Assembly: GCF_029893635.1 (NCBI RefSeq)
Contig: NZ_JARXYR010000002.1
Span: 1,773,001 to 1,837,000 of the forward strand
Length of the DNA stretch: 64,000 bases
Source of the DNA: Variovorax sp. TBS-050B
GTDB lineage: Bacteria > Pseudomonadota > Gammaproteobacteria > Burkholderiales > Burkholderiaceae_C
Reading direction: 5' to 3'
A model generated the notes under the pieces. The model searched no databases and had not been told where the DNA came from. It saw only the letters and a program-made list of their open reading frames with translations. The translations under genes and the position numbers were made by a program. Below are positions 56,152-64,000 of the stretch, piece by piece; position 1 is the stretch's first letter; every line of letters begins with the position of its first letter.

Positions 56152-57572
56152 GCATGAACCTCGTCACGCTGCTGTACCTCGTCGCCAGCATCTGCTTCAT
56201 CCAGGCCCTGAAGGGCCTGTCGCATCCCACCACCTCGATCCGCGGCAACGTCTTCGGCATGACCGGCATGGCGATCGCCGTGCTGACCACCGGGGCGCTG
56301 ATCTACAAGCTCGCGGGCGGCAGCCTGAACGGCCTGGCCTACGTGCTGGTGGCGCTGGTCGTCGGCGGCGGCCTGGGCGCCTACATGGCGAACAAGGTCG
56401 AGATGACCAAGATGCCCGAGCTGGTCGCCTTCATGCACAGCATGATCGGCCTGGCGGCGGTGTTCATCGCGGTGGCGGCCGTGGCCGAGCCGCACGCCTT
56501 CGGCATCGCGCCCAGGGGCACGCCGATCCCCGCGGGCAACCGGCTCGAACTGTTCCTGGGCGCGGCCATCGGCGCGATCACCTTCAGCGGCTCGGTCATC
56601 GCCTTCGGCAAGCTCTCGGGCAAGTACAAGTTCCGCCTGTTCCAGGGCGCGCCGGTGCAGTTCGCGGGCCAGCACATGCTGAACCTGGTGCTGGGCCTCA
56701 CGACGATCGGCCTCGGGCTGGTGTTCATGGCCACCGAGAACTGGGCCGCGTTCTTCGCGATGCTCGCGCTGGCCTTCGTGATGGGCGTGCTGATCATCAT
56801 CCCGATCGGCGGCGCCGACATGCCGGTGGTGGTGTCGATGCTCAACAGCTATTCGGGCTGGGCGGCCGCGGGCATCGGCTTCAGCCTGAACAACGCGATG
56901 CTGATCGTGGCGGGTTCGCTCGTGGGCTCCTCGGGCGCGATCCTGAGCTACATCATGTGCAAGGCGATGAACCGCTCGTTCTTCAACGTGATCCTGGGCG
57001 GCTTCGGCGGCGACGCCACGGCCGCGACCGGCGGCGCGAAGGAGCAGCGGCCGGTCAAGAGCGGCAGCGCCGACGACGCGGCCTTCGTGCTCGGCAATGC
57101 CGAGACGGTGGTGATCGTGCCGGGCTACGGCCTGGCCGTGGCGCGCGCGCAGCATGCGGTGAAGGAGCTCGCGCAGAAGCTGGTCGAGAAGGGCATCACC
57201 GTGAAGTACGCGATCCATCCGGTCGCGGGCCGCATGCCCGGCCACATGAACGTGCTGCTGGCCGAGGCCGAGGTGCCCTACGACCAGGTGTTCGAGATGG
57301 AGGACATCAACGGCGAGTTCGGCCAGGCCGACGTGGCCATCATCCTCGGCGCCAACGACGTGGTGAACCCGGCGGCCCACACCAAGGGCAGCCCGATCTA
57401 CGGCATGCCGATCCTCGAGGCCTACAAGGCCAAGACCGTGATCGTGAACAAGCGCTCGATGGCTGCCGGGTACGCGGGCCTGGACAACGAACTCTTCTAC
57501 ATGGACAAGACCATGATGGTCTTTGGGGATGCGAAGAAAGTAGTGGAAGATATGGGCAAGGCCATCGAATAG
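56148..57572 (+). CDS. pntB: NAD(P) transhydrogenase subunit beta
   Basis: A 474-residue subunit. About nine hydrophobic helices fill residues 1-260, with channel features such as 'FMHSMIGLAAVFIAVAAV' and 'GGADMPVVVSMLNSYSGWAAAGIGF'. The NADP(H)-binding dIII domain occupies the last 180 residues: 'VVIVPGYGLAVARAQHAVKEL', 'HPVAGRMPGHMNVLLAEAEVPYDQVFEMEDIN' and 'ANDVVNPAAHTKGSPIYGMPIL'. GTG at 56148 overlaps the pntAB stop; ATG at 56154 is an alternative start two codons in. A terminator follows. Confidence 0.95.
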   Translation: MSMNLVTLLYLVASICFIQALKGLSHPTTSIRGNVFGMTGMAIAVLTTGALIYKLAGGSLNGLAYVLVALVVGGGLGAYMANKVEMTKMPELVAFMHSMIGLAAVFIAVAAVAEPHAFGIAPRGTPIPAGNRLELFLGAAIGAITFSGSVIAFGKLSGKYKFRLFQGAPVQFAGQHMLNLVLGLTTIGLGLVFMATENWAAFFAMLALAFVMGVLIIIPIGGADMPVVVSMLNSYSGWAAAGIGFSLNNAMLIVAGSLVGSSGAILSYIMCKAMNRSFFNVILGGFGGDATAATGGAKEQRPVKSGSADDAAFVLGNAETVVIVPGYGLAVARAQHAVKELAQKLVEKGITVKYAIHPVAGRMPGHMNVLLAEAEVPYDQVFEMEDINGEFGQADVAIILGANDVVNPAAHTKGSPIYGMPILEAYKAKTVIVNKRSMAAGYAGLDNELFYMDKTMMVFGDAKKVVEDMGKAIE

Positions 57573-57585
57573 GCTCAAGGTCCGC

Positions 57586-57640
57586 CCCCGCGCAGCGCGG
57601 GGCCGTTCGTTGCGGCGCCACAGTGCGCCGTTTTCGTTTT
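57586..57640 (+). terminator. Terminator of the transhydrogenase operon
   Basis: Two hairpins in series: CCCCGCG/CGCGGGG (57586-57602), then CGGCGC/GCGCCG (57613-57618 with 57625-57630) followed by TTTTCGTTTT. The second has the form of an intrinsic terminator. It lies between pntB and the acyl-CoA ligase gene. Confidence 0.82.
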
Positions 57641-57670
57641 CAAATAACTCGATTTGGAGGAGACACGTCC

Positions 57671-59350
57671 ATGTCCGACCGTCCCTGGCTCAGCAGTTAT
57701 CCGCAGGGTGTGCCCGCGGATATCGATCCTTCGCAGTACCCTTCGCTGGTGGCGCTCATGGAAGAGAGCTTCACCAAGTACGCCGACCGCACGGCCTACA
57801 GCTTCATGGGCAAGGACGTCAGCTACGCCGAGACCGACCGGCTGAGCAAGCATTTCGCGGCCTACCTGCAGGGGCTCGGCCTCGCCAAGGGCGACCGCGT
57901 GGCGGTGATGATGCCCAACTGCCCGCAGTATCCCGTCGCGGTGGCGGCGATCCTGCGCGCGGGCCTGATCCTGGTCAACGTGAATCCGCTCTACACGCCG
58001 CGCGAGCTCGAGCACCAGCTCAAGGACTCGGGCTCGAAGGCCATCGTGATCATGGAGAACTTCGGCACCACGCTGCAGCAGTGCATCGCGGCCACGCCGG
58101 TGCGCCACATCGTGCTCGCGGCCATGGGCGACCGGCTCGGCTTCCTGAAGGGCGCGATCGTCAACTACGTGGTGCGCAACGTGAAGAAGCTGGTGCCGCA
58201 CTACAGCCTGCCGGGCGCGGTGCGCTTCAACGACGCGCTGGACCAGGGCGCGAGCCGCACGCTGCAGGCGCCGGTCATCGGCCCCGACGACGTGGCGGTG
58301 CTGCAGTACACCGGCGGCACCACGGGCGTGTCGAAGGGCGCGGTGCTGCTGCATCGCAACGTGATCGCCAACGTGCTGCAGTCCGAGGCCTGGAACGAGC
58401 CCGTGATGGCGCAGGTGCCGGCCGGCGAGCAGCCCACGGGCGTCTGCGCGCTGCCGCTCTATCACATCTTCGCGTTCACCGTGGGCATGATGCTGAGCAT
58501 GCGCACGGGCGGCAAGCTGATCCTGATCCCCAACCCGCGCGACCTCGCGGGCGTGCTCAAGGAACTCTCGAAGCACACGATCCACAGCTTCCCGGCGGTC
58601 AACACGCTGTTCAACGGGCTGGCCAACCACCCCGACTTCCACACCGTCGACTGGAAGAACCTCAAGGTCTCGGTGGGCGGCGGCATGGCGGTGCAGGCCG
58701 CGGTCGCGAAGCTCTGGCTCGAGAAGACCGGCTGCCCGATCTGCGAAGGCTACGGCCTGTCCGAGACCTCGCCCTCGGCCACCTGCAACCCGACCGACAG
58801 CAAGGCCTACACCGGCACCATCGGCCTGCCGCTGCCGAGCACCTGGCTCAAGCTGCTCGACGACGAGGGCCGCGAGGTGGCGCCGGGCCAGGCGGGCGAG
58901 ATCGCGATCAAGGGCCCGCAGGTGATGGCCGGCTACTGGCAGCGGCCCGACGAGACCGCCAAGGTCATGACGCCCGACGGCTACTTCAAGAGCGGCGACA
59001 TCGGCGTGGTCGACGAGCGCGGCTACTTCAAGGTGGTCGATCGCAAGAAGGACATGATCCTGGTCTCGGGCTTCAACGTCTATCCCAACGAGGTCGAGGA
59101 CGTGGTGGCGCAGATCCCGGGCGTGCTCGAATGCGCGGCGGTGGGCGTCGCCGACGAGAAGACCGGCGAGGCCGTGAAGCTCGTGATCGTCAGGAAGGAC
59201 CCGGCGCTGACCGAGGCCCAGGTGAAGGAATACTGCCGCGCCAACCTCACGGGCTACAAGCAGCCGCGCATCATCGAGTTCCGCACCGACCTGCCGAAGA
59301 CGCCGGTCGGCAAGATCCTGCGGCGCGAACTGCGCGACGCGAAGAAGTAG
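57671..59350 (+). CDS. Long-chain fatty acid-CoA ligase (FadD-type)
   Basis: A 559-residue AMP-forming acyl-CoA synthetase, activating fatty acids for beta-oxidation or membrane lipid use. It has the P-loop 'VLQYTGGTTGVSKGAVLLHRN', 'CALPLYHIFAFTVGMM', the A5 motif 'EGYGLSETSPSATCNP', the A7 motif 'GYFKSGDIGVVDERGYFKVVDRKKDMILVSGFNVYPNEVE' (containing the FadD-like signature) and the catalytic A10 lysine in 'PKTPVGKILRRELRD'. Length matches E. coli FadD (561). The start at 57671 follows GGAGGAGA. The downstream nucleosidase gene begins 14 bases later. Confidence 0.93.
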   Translation: MSDRPWLSSYPQGVPADIDPSQYPSLVALMEESFTKYADRTAYSFMGKDVSYAETDRLSKHFAAYLQGLGLAKGDRVAVMMPNCPQYPVAVAAILRAGLILVNVNPLYTPRELEHQLKDSGSKAIVIMENFGTTLQQCIAATPVRHIVLAAMGDRLGFLKGAIVNYVVRNVKKLVPHYSLPGAVRFNDALDQGASRTLQAPVIGPDDVAVLQYTGGTTGVSKGAVLLHRNVIANVLQSEAWNEPVMAQVPAGEQPTGVCALPLYHIFAFTVGMMLSMRTGGKLILIPNPRDLAGVLKELSKHTIHSFPAVNTLFNGLANHPDFHTVDWKNLKVSVGGGMAVQAAVAKLWLEKTGCPICEGYGLSETSPSATCNPTDSKAYTGTIGLPLPSTWLKLLDDEGREVAPGQAGEIAIKGPQVMAGYWQRPDETAKVMTPDGYFKSGDIGVVDERGYFKVVDRKKDMILVSGFNVYPNEVEDVVAQIPGVLECAAVGVADEKTGEAVKLVIVRKDPALTEAQVKEYCRANLTGYKQPRIIEFRTDLPKTPVGKILRRELRDAKK

Positions 59351-59364
59351 GCAGGCCGCCGCCC

Positions 59365-60159
59365 GTGCACGCCGCGCCGCCCGCGCCCGTCGCCATCGTC
59401 GCGGCGATGCACGAGGAACTCGCGGCCGTGCTCGCGCAGATGCCCGACGAGCAGCGCGTGCGCGTGGCCGGCCGCGATTTCTGGCTCGGCCATCTGCACG
59501 GCCAGCCGGTGGTGGCGGTGCTGTCGCGCATCGGCAAGGTCGCGGCCGCCGTCACTGCCGCGGTGCTGCTGGAGCGCTTCCGCGTGCGTGCGATCGTGTT
59601 CACCGGCGTCGCGGGCGGACTCGCGCCAGCGGTGCGCGTTGGCGACGTGGTGGTCGCGACCGAGCTGCTGCAGCATGACCTCGACGCCTCCCCGATCTTT
59701 CCGAAGTACGAAGTGCCGCTGATGGGCCTGTCGCGCTTTGCGGCCGACCGCGCGATCGGCGAGGGCCTCGCCGCGGCCGCGGCGCTCGCGCTGCGCGACC
59801 CCGTGGCGCTGGTCGGCCGGGCGGCGGTCGATGCGTTCGGCCTTGCGTCGCCGCGGATCCATCGCGGCCTGCTCGTGAGCGGCGACCGCTTCGTGGCGAC
59901 GAGCGCCGAGAGCGACGCCCTGCGGCGCGACCTGCCCGACGCCCTGGCGGTGGAGATGGAAGGCGCCGCGATGGCGCAGGTCTGCCACGACTACGGCGTG
60001 CCGTTCGCCGCGGTGCGCACCATCTCCGACCGCGCCGACGATGCGGCGCATGGCGACTTCGCGCGCTTCGTGGCCGAGGTCGCGAGCCGCTACAGCCTGG
60101 CGCTGATCGGCGCTTGGCTGGCGGCGCAGCCCGCCGCCGGTGAGCCTGCGGCTACTTGA
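59365..60159 (+). CDS. 5'-methylthioadenosine/S-adenosylhomocysteine nucleosidase
   Basis: A 264-residue nucleoside phosphorylase-fold enzyme predicted to hydrolyse the glycosidic bond of MTA, SAH or 5'-deoxyadenosine. The catalytic acid lies in 'AIVAAMHEELAAVL', the purine and ribose-binding Glu in 'ALAVEMEGAAMAQVCHDYGVPF' and the catalytic Asp in 'VRTISDRADDAAHGDF'. It is about 30 residues longer than E. coli MtnN, including an N-terminal stretch from GTG 59365; an ATG at 59407 would be too short, losing the first strand. The 3' end overlaps the end of corA on the opposite strand by eight bases. Confidence 0.88.
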   Translation: MHAAPPAPVAIVAAMHEELAAVLAQMPDEQRVRVAGRDFWLGHLHGQPVVAVLSRIGKVAAAVTAAVLLERFRVRAIVFTGVAGGLAPAVRVGDVVVATELLQHDLDASPIFPKYEVPLMGLSRFAADRAIGEGLAAAAALALRDPVALVGRAAVDAFGLASPRIHRGLLVSGDRFVATSAESDALRRDLPDALAVEMEGAAMAQVCHDYGVPFAAVRTISDRADDAAHGDFARFVAEVASRYSLALIGAWLAAQPAAGEPAAT

Positions 60160-61138
60160 GCCAGCCGCGCCGGCGGAAGTACCACATCGGCCCCAGCGCG
60201 CTCGCCGCCATCAGCGCGAGCGCATAGGGGTAGCCGAGCGACCAGTCGAGCTCGGGCATGAACTTGAAGTTCATGCCGTAGATGCTCGCGATCAGCGTGG
60301 GCGGCAGCAGCGCCACGCTTGCCACCGAGAAGATCTTGATCGTCTTGTTCTGGTTGATGTTGATGAAACCGACGGTCGCATCCATCAGGAAGTTGATCTT
60401 GTCGAACAGGAAGGCCGTGTGGTTGTCCAGCGATTCGATATCGCGCAGGATCTGCCGCGCTTCCTCGAACTGCTCGGCGTTGAGCATGCGGCTGCGCATC
60501 ATGAAGCTCACCGCGCGGCGCGTGTCCATCACGTTGCGGCGGATGCGGCCGTTCAGGTCTTCCTGGCGCGCGATGGCGCCGAGCACCTCGCCCGCGAGCT
60601 CGTCGCTGACGTTGCCTTCGAGCACCTTCTTGCCCGCGATCTCGAGTTCGTCGTAGATGTTCTCGAGCGTGTCGGCGGAGTATTCGGCGTCGGCGTCGAA
60701 GAGCTTCAGCAGCACTTCCTTCGCGTCCTCGATCAGGCCCGGCGCCCGGCGTGCGCGCATGCGCAGCAGGCGGAACACCGGCACGTCCTCGTCGTGGATC
60801 GAGAACAGCACGCCGCGGCTGCGCAGTTCGGTGTTGTGCTGGTTCAGGATGAAGGCCACGCGCACCGAGCGCGGGTCCTCGTCGTCGTCGATCAGGAAGT
60901 CGGAGCGGATGTGCAGCTCGCCGTTGTCTTCCTCGTAGAAGCGCGCCGATTCCTCGATGTCCTCGTCCATCGCGTCTTCGGGAATCGACAGGCCGTAGTA
61001 CTGCTTGATCCAGCGCTTTTCCTCGAGCGTGGGCGATTCCAGGTCGACCCAGATCGGCTGGAACTTGGAGAGCTCCTCGAGGGCCTCGATCTCTTCCTGG
61101 ACAAGGCGGCCGTTGGCAAGCGTGAAGATATTGAGCAT
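60152..61138 (-). CDS. corA: Magnesium and cobalt transporter CorA
   Basis: A 328-residue CorA. The large N-terminal cytoplasmic domain (about 1-265) has the long helices 'SADTLENIYDELEIAGKKVLEG' and 'QILRDIESLDNHTAFLFDKINFLMDATVGF'. Two C-terminal membrane helices flank the selectivity motif GMN in 'LIASIYGMNFKFMPELDW' (near residue 290). It forms a pentameric Mg2+ channel in the inner membrane. The C-terminus has the usual basic 'YFRRRGWLK'. A 228-base leader with an inverted repeat lies upstream. Confidence 0.96.
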   Translation of the reverse strand: MLNIFTLANGRLVQEEIEALEELSKFQPIWVDLESPTLEEKRWIKQYYGLSIPEDAMDEDIEESARFYEEDNGELHIRSDFLIDDDEDPRSVRVAFILNQHNTELRSRGVLFSIHDEDVPVFRLLRMRARRAPGLIEDAKEVLLKLFDADAEYSADTLENIYDELEIAGKKVLEGNVSDELAGEVLGAIARQEDLNGRIRRNVMDTRRAVSFMMRSRMLNAEQFEEARQILRDIESLDNHTAFLFDKINFLMDATVGFININQNKTIKIFSVASVALLPPTLIASIYGMNFKFMPELDWSLGYPYALALMAASALGPMWYFRRRGWLK

Positions 61139-61186
61139 TGGCTCACTCCCGTGAAAAGGCTTTGGCGATGGGGCGAGGGAGGGGGC

Positions 61187-61247
61187 GCTTTCAATTCCCG
61201 GGCCCGGCGCCTGCGTTTTCCGGCGTCAGAAGGCGGGAGTTGAAAGC
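61187..61247 (-). promoter_or_regulatory. Inverted repeat in the corA upstream region
   Basis: GCTTTCAATTCCCG (61187-61200) and CGGGAGTTGAAAGC (61234-61247) pair at 13 of 14 positions, the exception being a G-T wobble, and enclose a GC-rich segment that can fold further. It sits 49 bases or more upstream of the corA ATG. It may be an operator, a 5' leader structure or a dispersed repeat; nothing in the sequence shows which. Confidence 0.4.
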
Positions 61248-61366
61248 TGCCGAGACGGGGCGGTTTCCATGATGCGGTCTCCAGTTGCAGCGAGGCGCGA
61301 TTATGTCATCGGGCATGTGACCGCCCGGGCATCGATCTGGATGGACATACAGTAAAGTGGCGCCCC

Positions 61367-63488
61367 ATGCAGACCGCTGCGCTCCCCGTCCATCCTGCCG
61401 CCGGCGCCACCCAGGCCGACCGCCTCGCCGCGGCCCTGTCGGCGCTCAACGACGCGCAGCGCGCCGCGGTCGAGCACGGCGTGGGCGCGCTGACGGGCGA
61501 GCGCGACGAGCGCCCGCTGCTCGTGATCGCGGGCGCCGGCTCGGGCAAGACGAGCACGCTCGCGCATCGGGTGGCACGGCTGATCGCCGACGGCGTCGAT
61601 CCGCAGCGCCTGCTGCTTCTGACCTTCTCGCGCCGTGCCGCGCAGGAAATGGAGCGCCGCGCCGGCCAGGTGCTCGCGCGCGTGCTCGGCCTGCAGTCCG
61701 AAAGGCCGCCGGCGCTGCCCTGGGCCGGCACCTTTCACGGCATCGGCGCGCGGCTGCTGCGCGAATACGCGGCCCACATCGGCCTGGACGAGCACTTCAC
61801 GATCCACGACCGCGGCGACGCCGAGGACCTGATGGGCCTGGTGCGCCACGAGCTCGGCCTCTCGTCGACCGTGAACCGCTTCCCGCGCAAGGGCACCTGC
61901 CTGTCGATCTATTCGCGCTGCGTCAACACGCGCGCGCCGCTCGAACGCGTGCTCGCCGAGGCCTTTCCGTGGTGCGCCGAATGGGAGGCCGAGCTCAAGC
62001 GGCTGTTCGGCGCCTACGTCGAGGCCAAGCAGCAGCAGAACGTGCTCGATTACGACGACCTGCTGCTCTACTGGGCCGGCATGGTGGCCGAGCCCGCGCT
62101 GGCCGCCTTGATCAGACAGCGCTTCGACCATGTGCTGGTCGACGAGTACCAGGACACCAACCTGCTGCAGGCGTCGATCCTGCTCGCGCTCAAGCCTGAC
62201 GGTCGCGGCGTCACCGTGGTGGGCGACGACGCCCAGTCGATCTATTCGTTCCGCGGCGCCACGGTGCGCAACATCCTCGATTTCCCCGCGCAGTTCGGGC
62301 AGGCGGCGCGCGTGGTCACGCTGGAGCGCAACTACCGCTCGACGCAGCCGATCCTCGACGTCTCGAACCGCGTCATCGCGCGCGCCGCCGAGCGGCATGC
62401 CAAGACGCTCTGGACCGACAAGCCCTCGGCCGGGCGGCCGCAGCTGGTGCTGGTGCCCGACGAGGCGCAGCAGGCCGCGTGGGTGGCCGACAAGGGTGCT
62501 CGAACACCGCGAGGGCGGGCTCGCGCTCAAGTCGCAGGCGGTGCTGTTCCGCACTTCCACGCACAGCGCGCCGCTCGAACTCGAACTCGCGCGCCGCAAC
62601 ATCCCGTTCGTGAAGTACGGCGGCCTCAAGTTCCTCGAGGCCTCCCACGTGAAGGACCTGCTCGCGGTGCTGCGCTTCGCCGAGAACCCGCGCGGGCGCA
62701 TGGCGGGCTTTCGCGTCACGCAGCTCATTCCCGGCATCGGGCCCGCCACCGGCGCGCGGCTGCTCGACGCCATGGACACCGCCGCCGATCCCGCCGCGGC
62801 GGTGCGCGATTTCGCGCCGCCGGCGGCCGCGCGCGCCGAATGGGCGGTGTTCGCCGAGGCCTATGCCGCGCTGCGCGAAGCCGCGCTGCCGTGGCCGGCC
62901 GACGTGGAGATCGCCGCGCGCTGGTACCTGCCGCATCTCGAGCGGCTTTACGAGGATCCCTCGGGCGTGCGGCGGGCCGACATCGAGCAGCTCGCGCGGC
63001 TGGCCTCGGGCTACGGTTCGCGCGAGCGCTTCCTGACCGAGCTCACGCTCGATCCGCCCGAGGCCACGAGCGACCGGCCCGGGCCGCCCTCGCTCGACGA
63101 GGACTACCTGATCCTCTCGACCATCCATTCGGCCAAGGGGCAGGAGTGGAATTCGGTCCACGTGCTCAACGTGGTCGACGGCTGCCTGCCGGCCGACGTG
63201 GCGCAGAGCGCGCACGAGCTCGAAGAGGAGCGGCGGCTGCTCTACGTCGCCATGACCCGGGCGCGCGACCATCTGCACCTGCTGGTGCCGCAGCGCTTCT
63301 ACGTCACGCAGCAGGCCGTGCGCGGCGATCGGCACCTCTACGCCAACCGCACGCGCTTCATCGCCGACAGTGATCTCCCGGGCTTCGACCAGCAGACCTG
63401 GCCGCCGCCGCCCGCGCGTCCGCCCGCGGTGCCGCCGCCGGCGGCCGTGATCGATCTGCGCAACCGCATGCGGGCCGCCTGGAGTTGA
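61367..63488 (+). pseudogene. UvrD/Rep-family ATP-dependent DNA helicase, frameshifted
   Basis: Frame is lost at 62494-62496, where one surplus G in GGG separates 'QQAAWVADK' from 'VLEHREGGLALKSQAVLFR'. Without it the protein has 706 residues. Superfamily 1A motifs are all present across the two frames: I 'VIAGAGSGKTSTLAHRVARL', II 'VDEYQDTN', III 'VVGDDAQSIYSFRGA', IV 'LERNYRSTQPILD', V 'STIHSAKGQEWNSVHVLNVVDG' and VI 'LLYVAMTRARDHLHLL'. It resembles DNA helicase II-like proteins acting in repair, and it is shorter than UvrD itself (about 720 with a different tail). Because every motif is preserved after the shift, a sequencing error is quite possible. Confidence 0.85.
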
Positions 63489-63818
63489 GCCTTGGCCCTG
63501 CGCGCGGCAGGGTCACTGGCCGCGCTCGCGCGTGGACACATCCGTCATGCGGCGGTCACGGTCGCGCAGGGGCAGGCGCGGCCAGCTATGGAATCAATAG
63601 CGGATTGGCGCACGGCCGGCGCGGTCCCGGAATCCGGGCAAGTCTGCTATTGCAATGGTGTGACAGCTTGGGCATAGTGAATCGACCTTCTCTCCTTCAC
63701 CCAAGTCTTTCTCTCTCCTCTTCTTTTTCCCGATTCCCGCACCCATCTCATTTCCGTCGGCCGTGCTTCATTCCGCAGCATGGTCTTTTCCCAACCGTCA
63801 ATTCTCAGGAGGTCTTTC
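63489..63818. promoter_or_regulatory. 330-bp region upstream of hpf
   Basis: No gene is supported here. A palindrome CCCGGAATCCGGG lies at 63626-63638. The stretch from about 63688 to 63770 is pyrimidine-rich and T-richer than the surrounding DNA, and is probably the leader of hpf. I looked for a -24/-12 promoter, which often controls hpf, and found no acceptable match. Confidence 0.4.
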
Positions 63819-64000
63819 ATGAATTTGACGATCAGCGGTCATCACCTCGACGTCACGCCAGCCTTGCGCACCTACGTCACGAGCAAGCTGGACCGGATCA
63901 CGCGGCACTTCGACCAGGTGGTCGATGTGAAGGTGATCCTCACGGTGGAAAAGCAGAAGGAAAAGGAACGCCGCCAACGGGCGGAATGCAACATTCACGT
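63819..64000 (+). CDS. hpf: Ribosome hibernation-promoting factor, N-terminal fragment
   Basis: The first 60 codons of a ribosome-associated hibernation factor; the gene runs off the right edge. It reads [20 protein letters not shown] and continues [41 protein letters not shown], the N-terminal beta-alpha-beta-beta portion of HPF/YfiA that binds the 30S decoding region in stationary phase. A strong AGGAGG ribosome site lies eight bases before the ATG. Confidence 0.93.
   Translation, partial: MNLTISGHHLDVTPALRTYVTSKLDRITRHFDQVVDVKVILTVEKQKEKERRQRAECNIH

Noticed and set aside
63600..63680. Possible sigma-54 promoter before hpf
   Set aside because: GG and GC elements can be found but not with the required spacing, so I do not call it.

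Overview
The window is GC-rich throughout (roughly 70 percent by eye) and densely coded, with G/C-ending codons, and its gene families point to a betaproteobacterium of the Comamonadaceae, most likely Variovorax or a close relative. The clues are Bug/TctC orphan receptors, a gentisate-type aromatic pathway, a split transhydrogenase pntAA-pntAB-pntB, BioMNY, and dispersed intergenic palindromes. The genus is inferred from gene content and style, not from a marker gene. No rRNA, tRNA, CRISPR array, integrase or transposase was seen.

Layout. 1-97 is the N-terminus of a LysR regulator, divergent from an aromatic-degradation operon at 241-3304: gentisate dioxygenase, fumarylpyruvate hydrolase, 3-hydroxybenzoate 6-hydroxylase. 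3491-8936 holds two Bug receptors, a flavoprotein coupled to the second, an acyl-CoA thioesterase and an SDR without the usual catalytic Tyr/Lys. At 8949-14051 (minus strand) lie an orphan F0 subunit c gene and a 1571-residue secreted protein combining beta-propellers, LamG, PKD, cytochrome c and ricin-lectin parts. 14190-23998 is a divergent sugar or polyol locus: ABC importer, aldo/keto reductase and aldolase on one strand; FGGY kinase, GlpD-like dehydrogenase and GntR/UTRA regulator on the other. Its promoter region carries repeated TGTTATGACA operator-like sites.

24142-36185 is mostly housekeeping and transport: EamA exporter, uvrA, a ClC channel or exchanger, ssb, a cation/proton antiporter, a frameshifted histidine kinase, the biotin ECF transporter bioMNY and a DUF6314 protein. 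After a small exported repeat protein, 36963-50263 forms a 13-kb co-directional cluster: VWA, SWIM, DUF4132, DUF6891, VanW-glycosyltransferase, MoxR AAA+ and DUF5682. It corresponds to the poorly understood E. coli yehI/yehL/yehM/yehP/yehQ set with two extra genes embedded by overlapping start and stop codons. This is the best candidate for an undescribed system here.

50322-64000 contains a luciferase-like monooxygenase, mnmA with a convergent NudJ-like Nudix gene, a small exported DUF4019 protein, a frameshifted OmpR-type regulator, the transhydrogenase operon, a FadD-type ligase, an MTA/SAH nucleosidase, corA, a frameshifted UvrD/Rep helicase and the start of hpf.

Three genes are broken by one surplus G/C in a homopolymer run (32492-32494, 53990-53996, 62494-62496). 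That pattern suggests sequencing or polishing errors at least as strongly as real pseudogenes.
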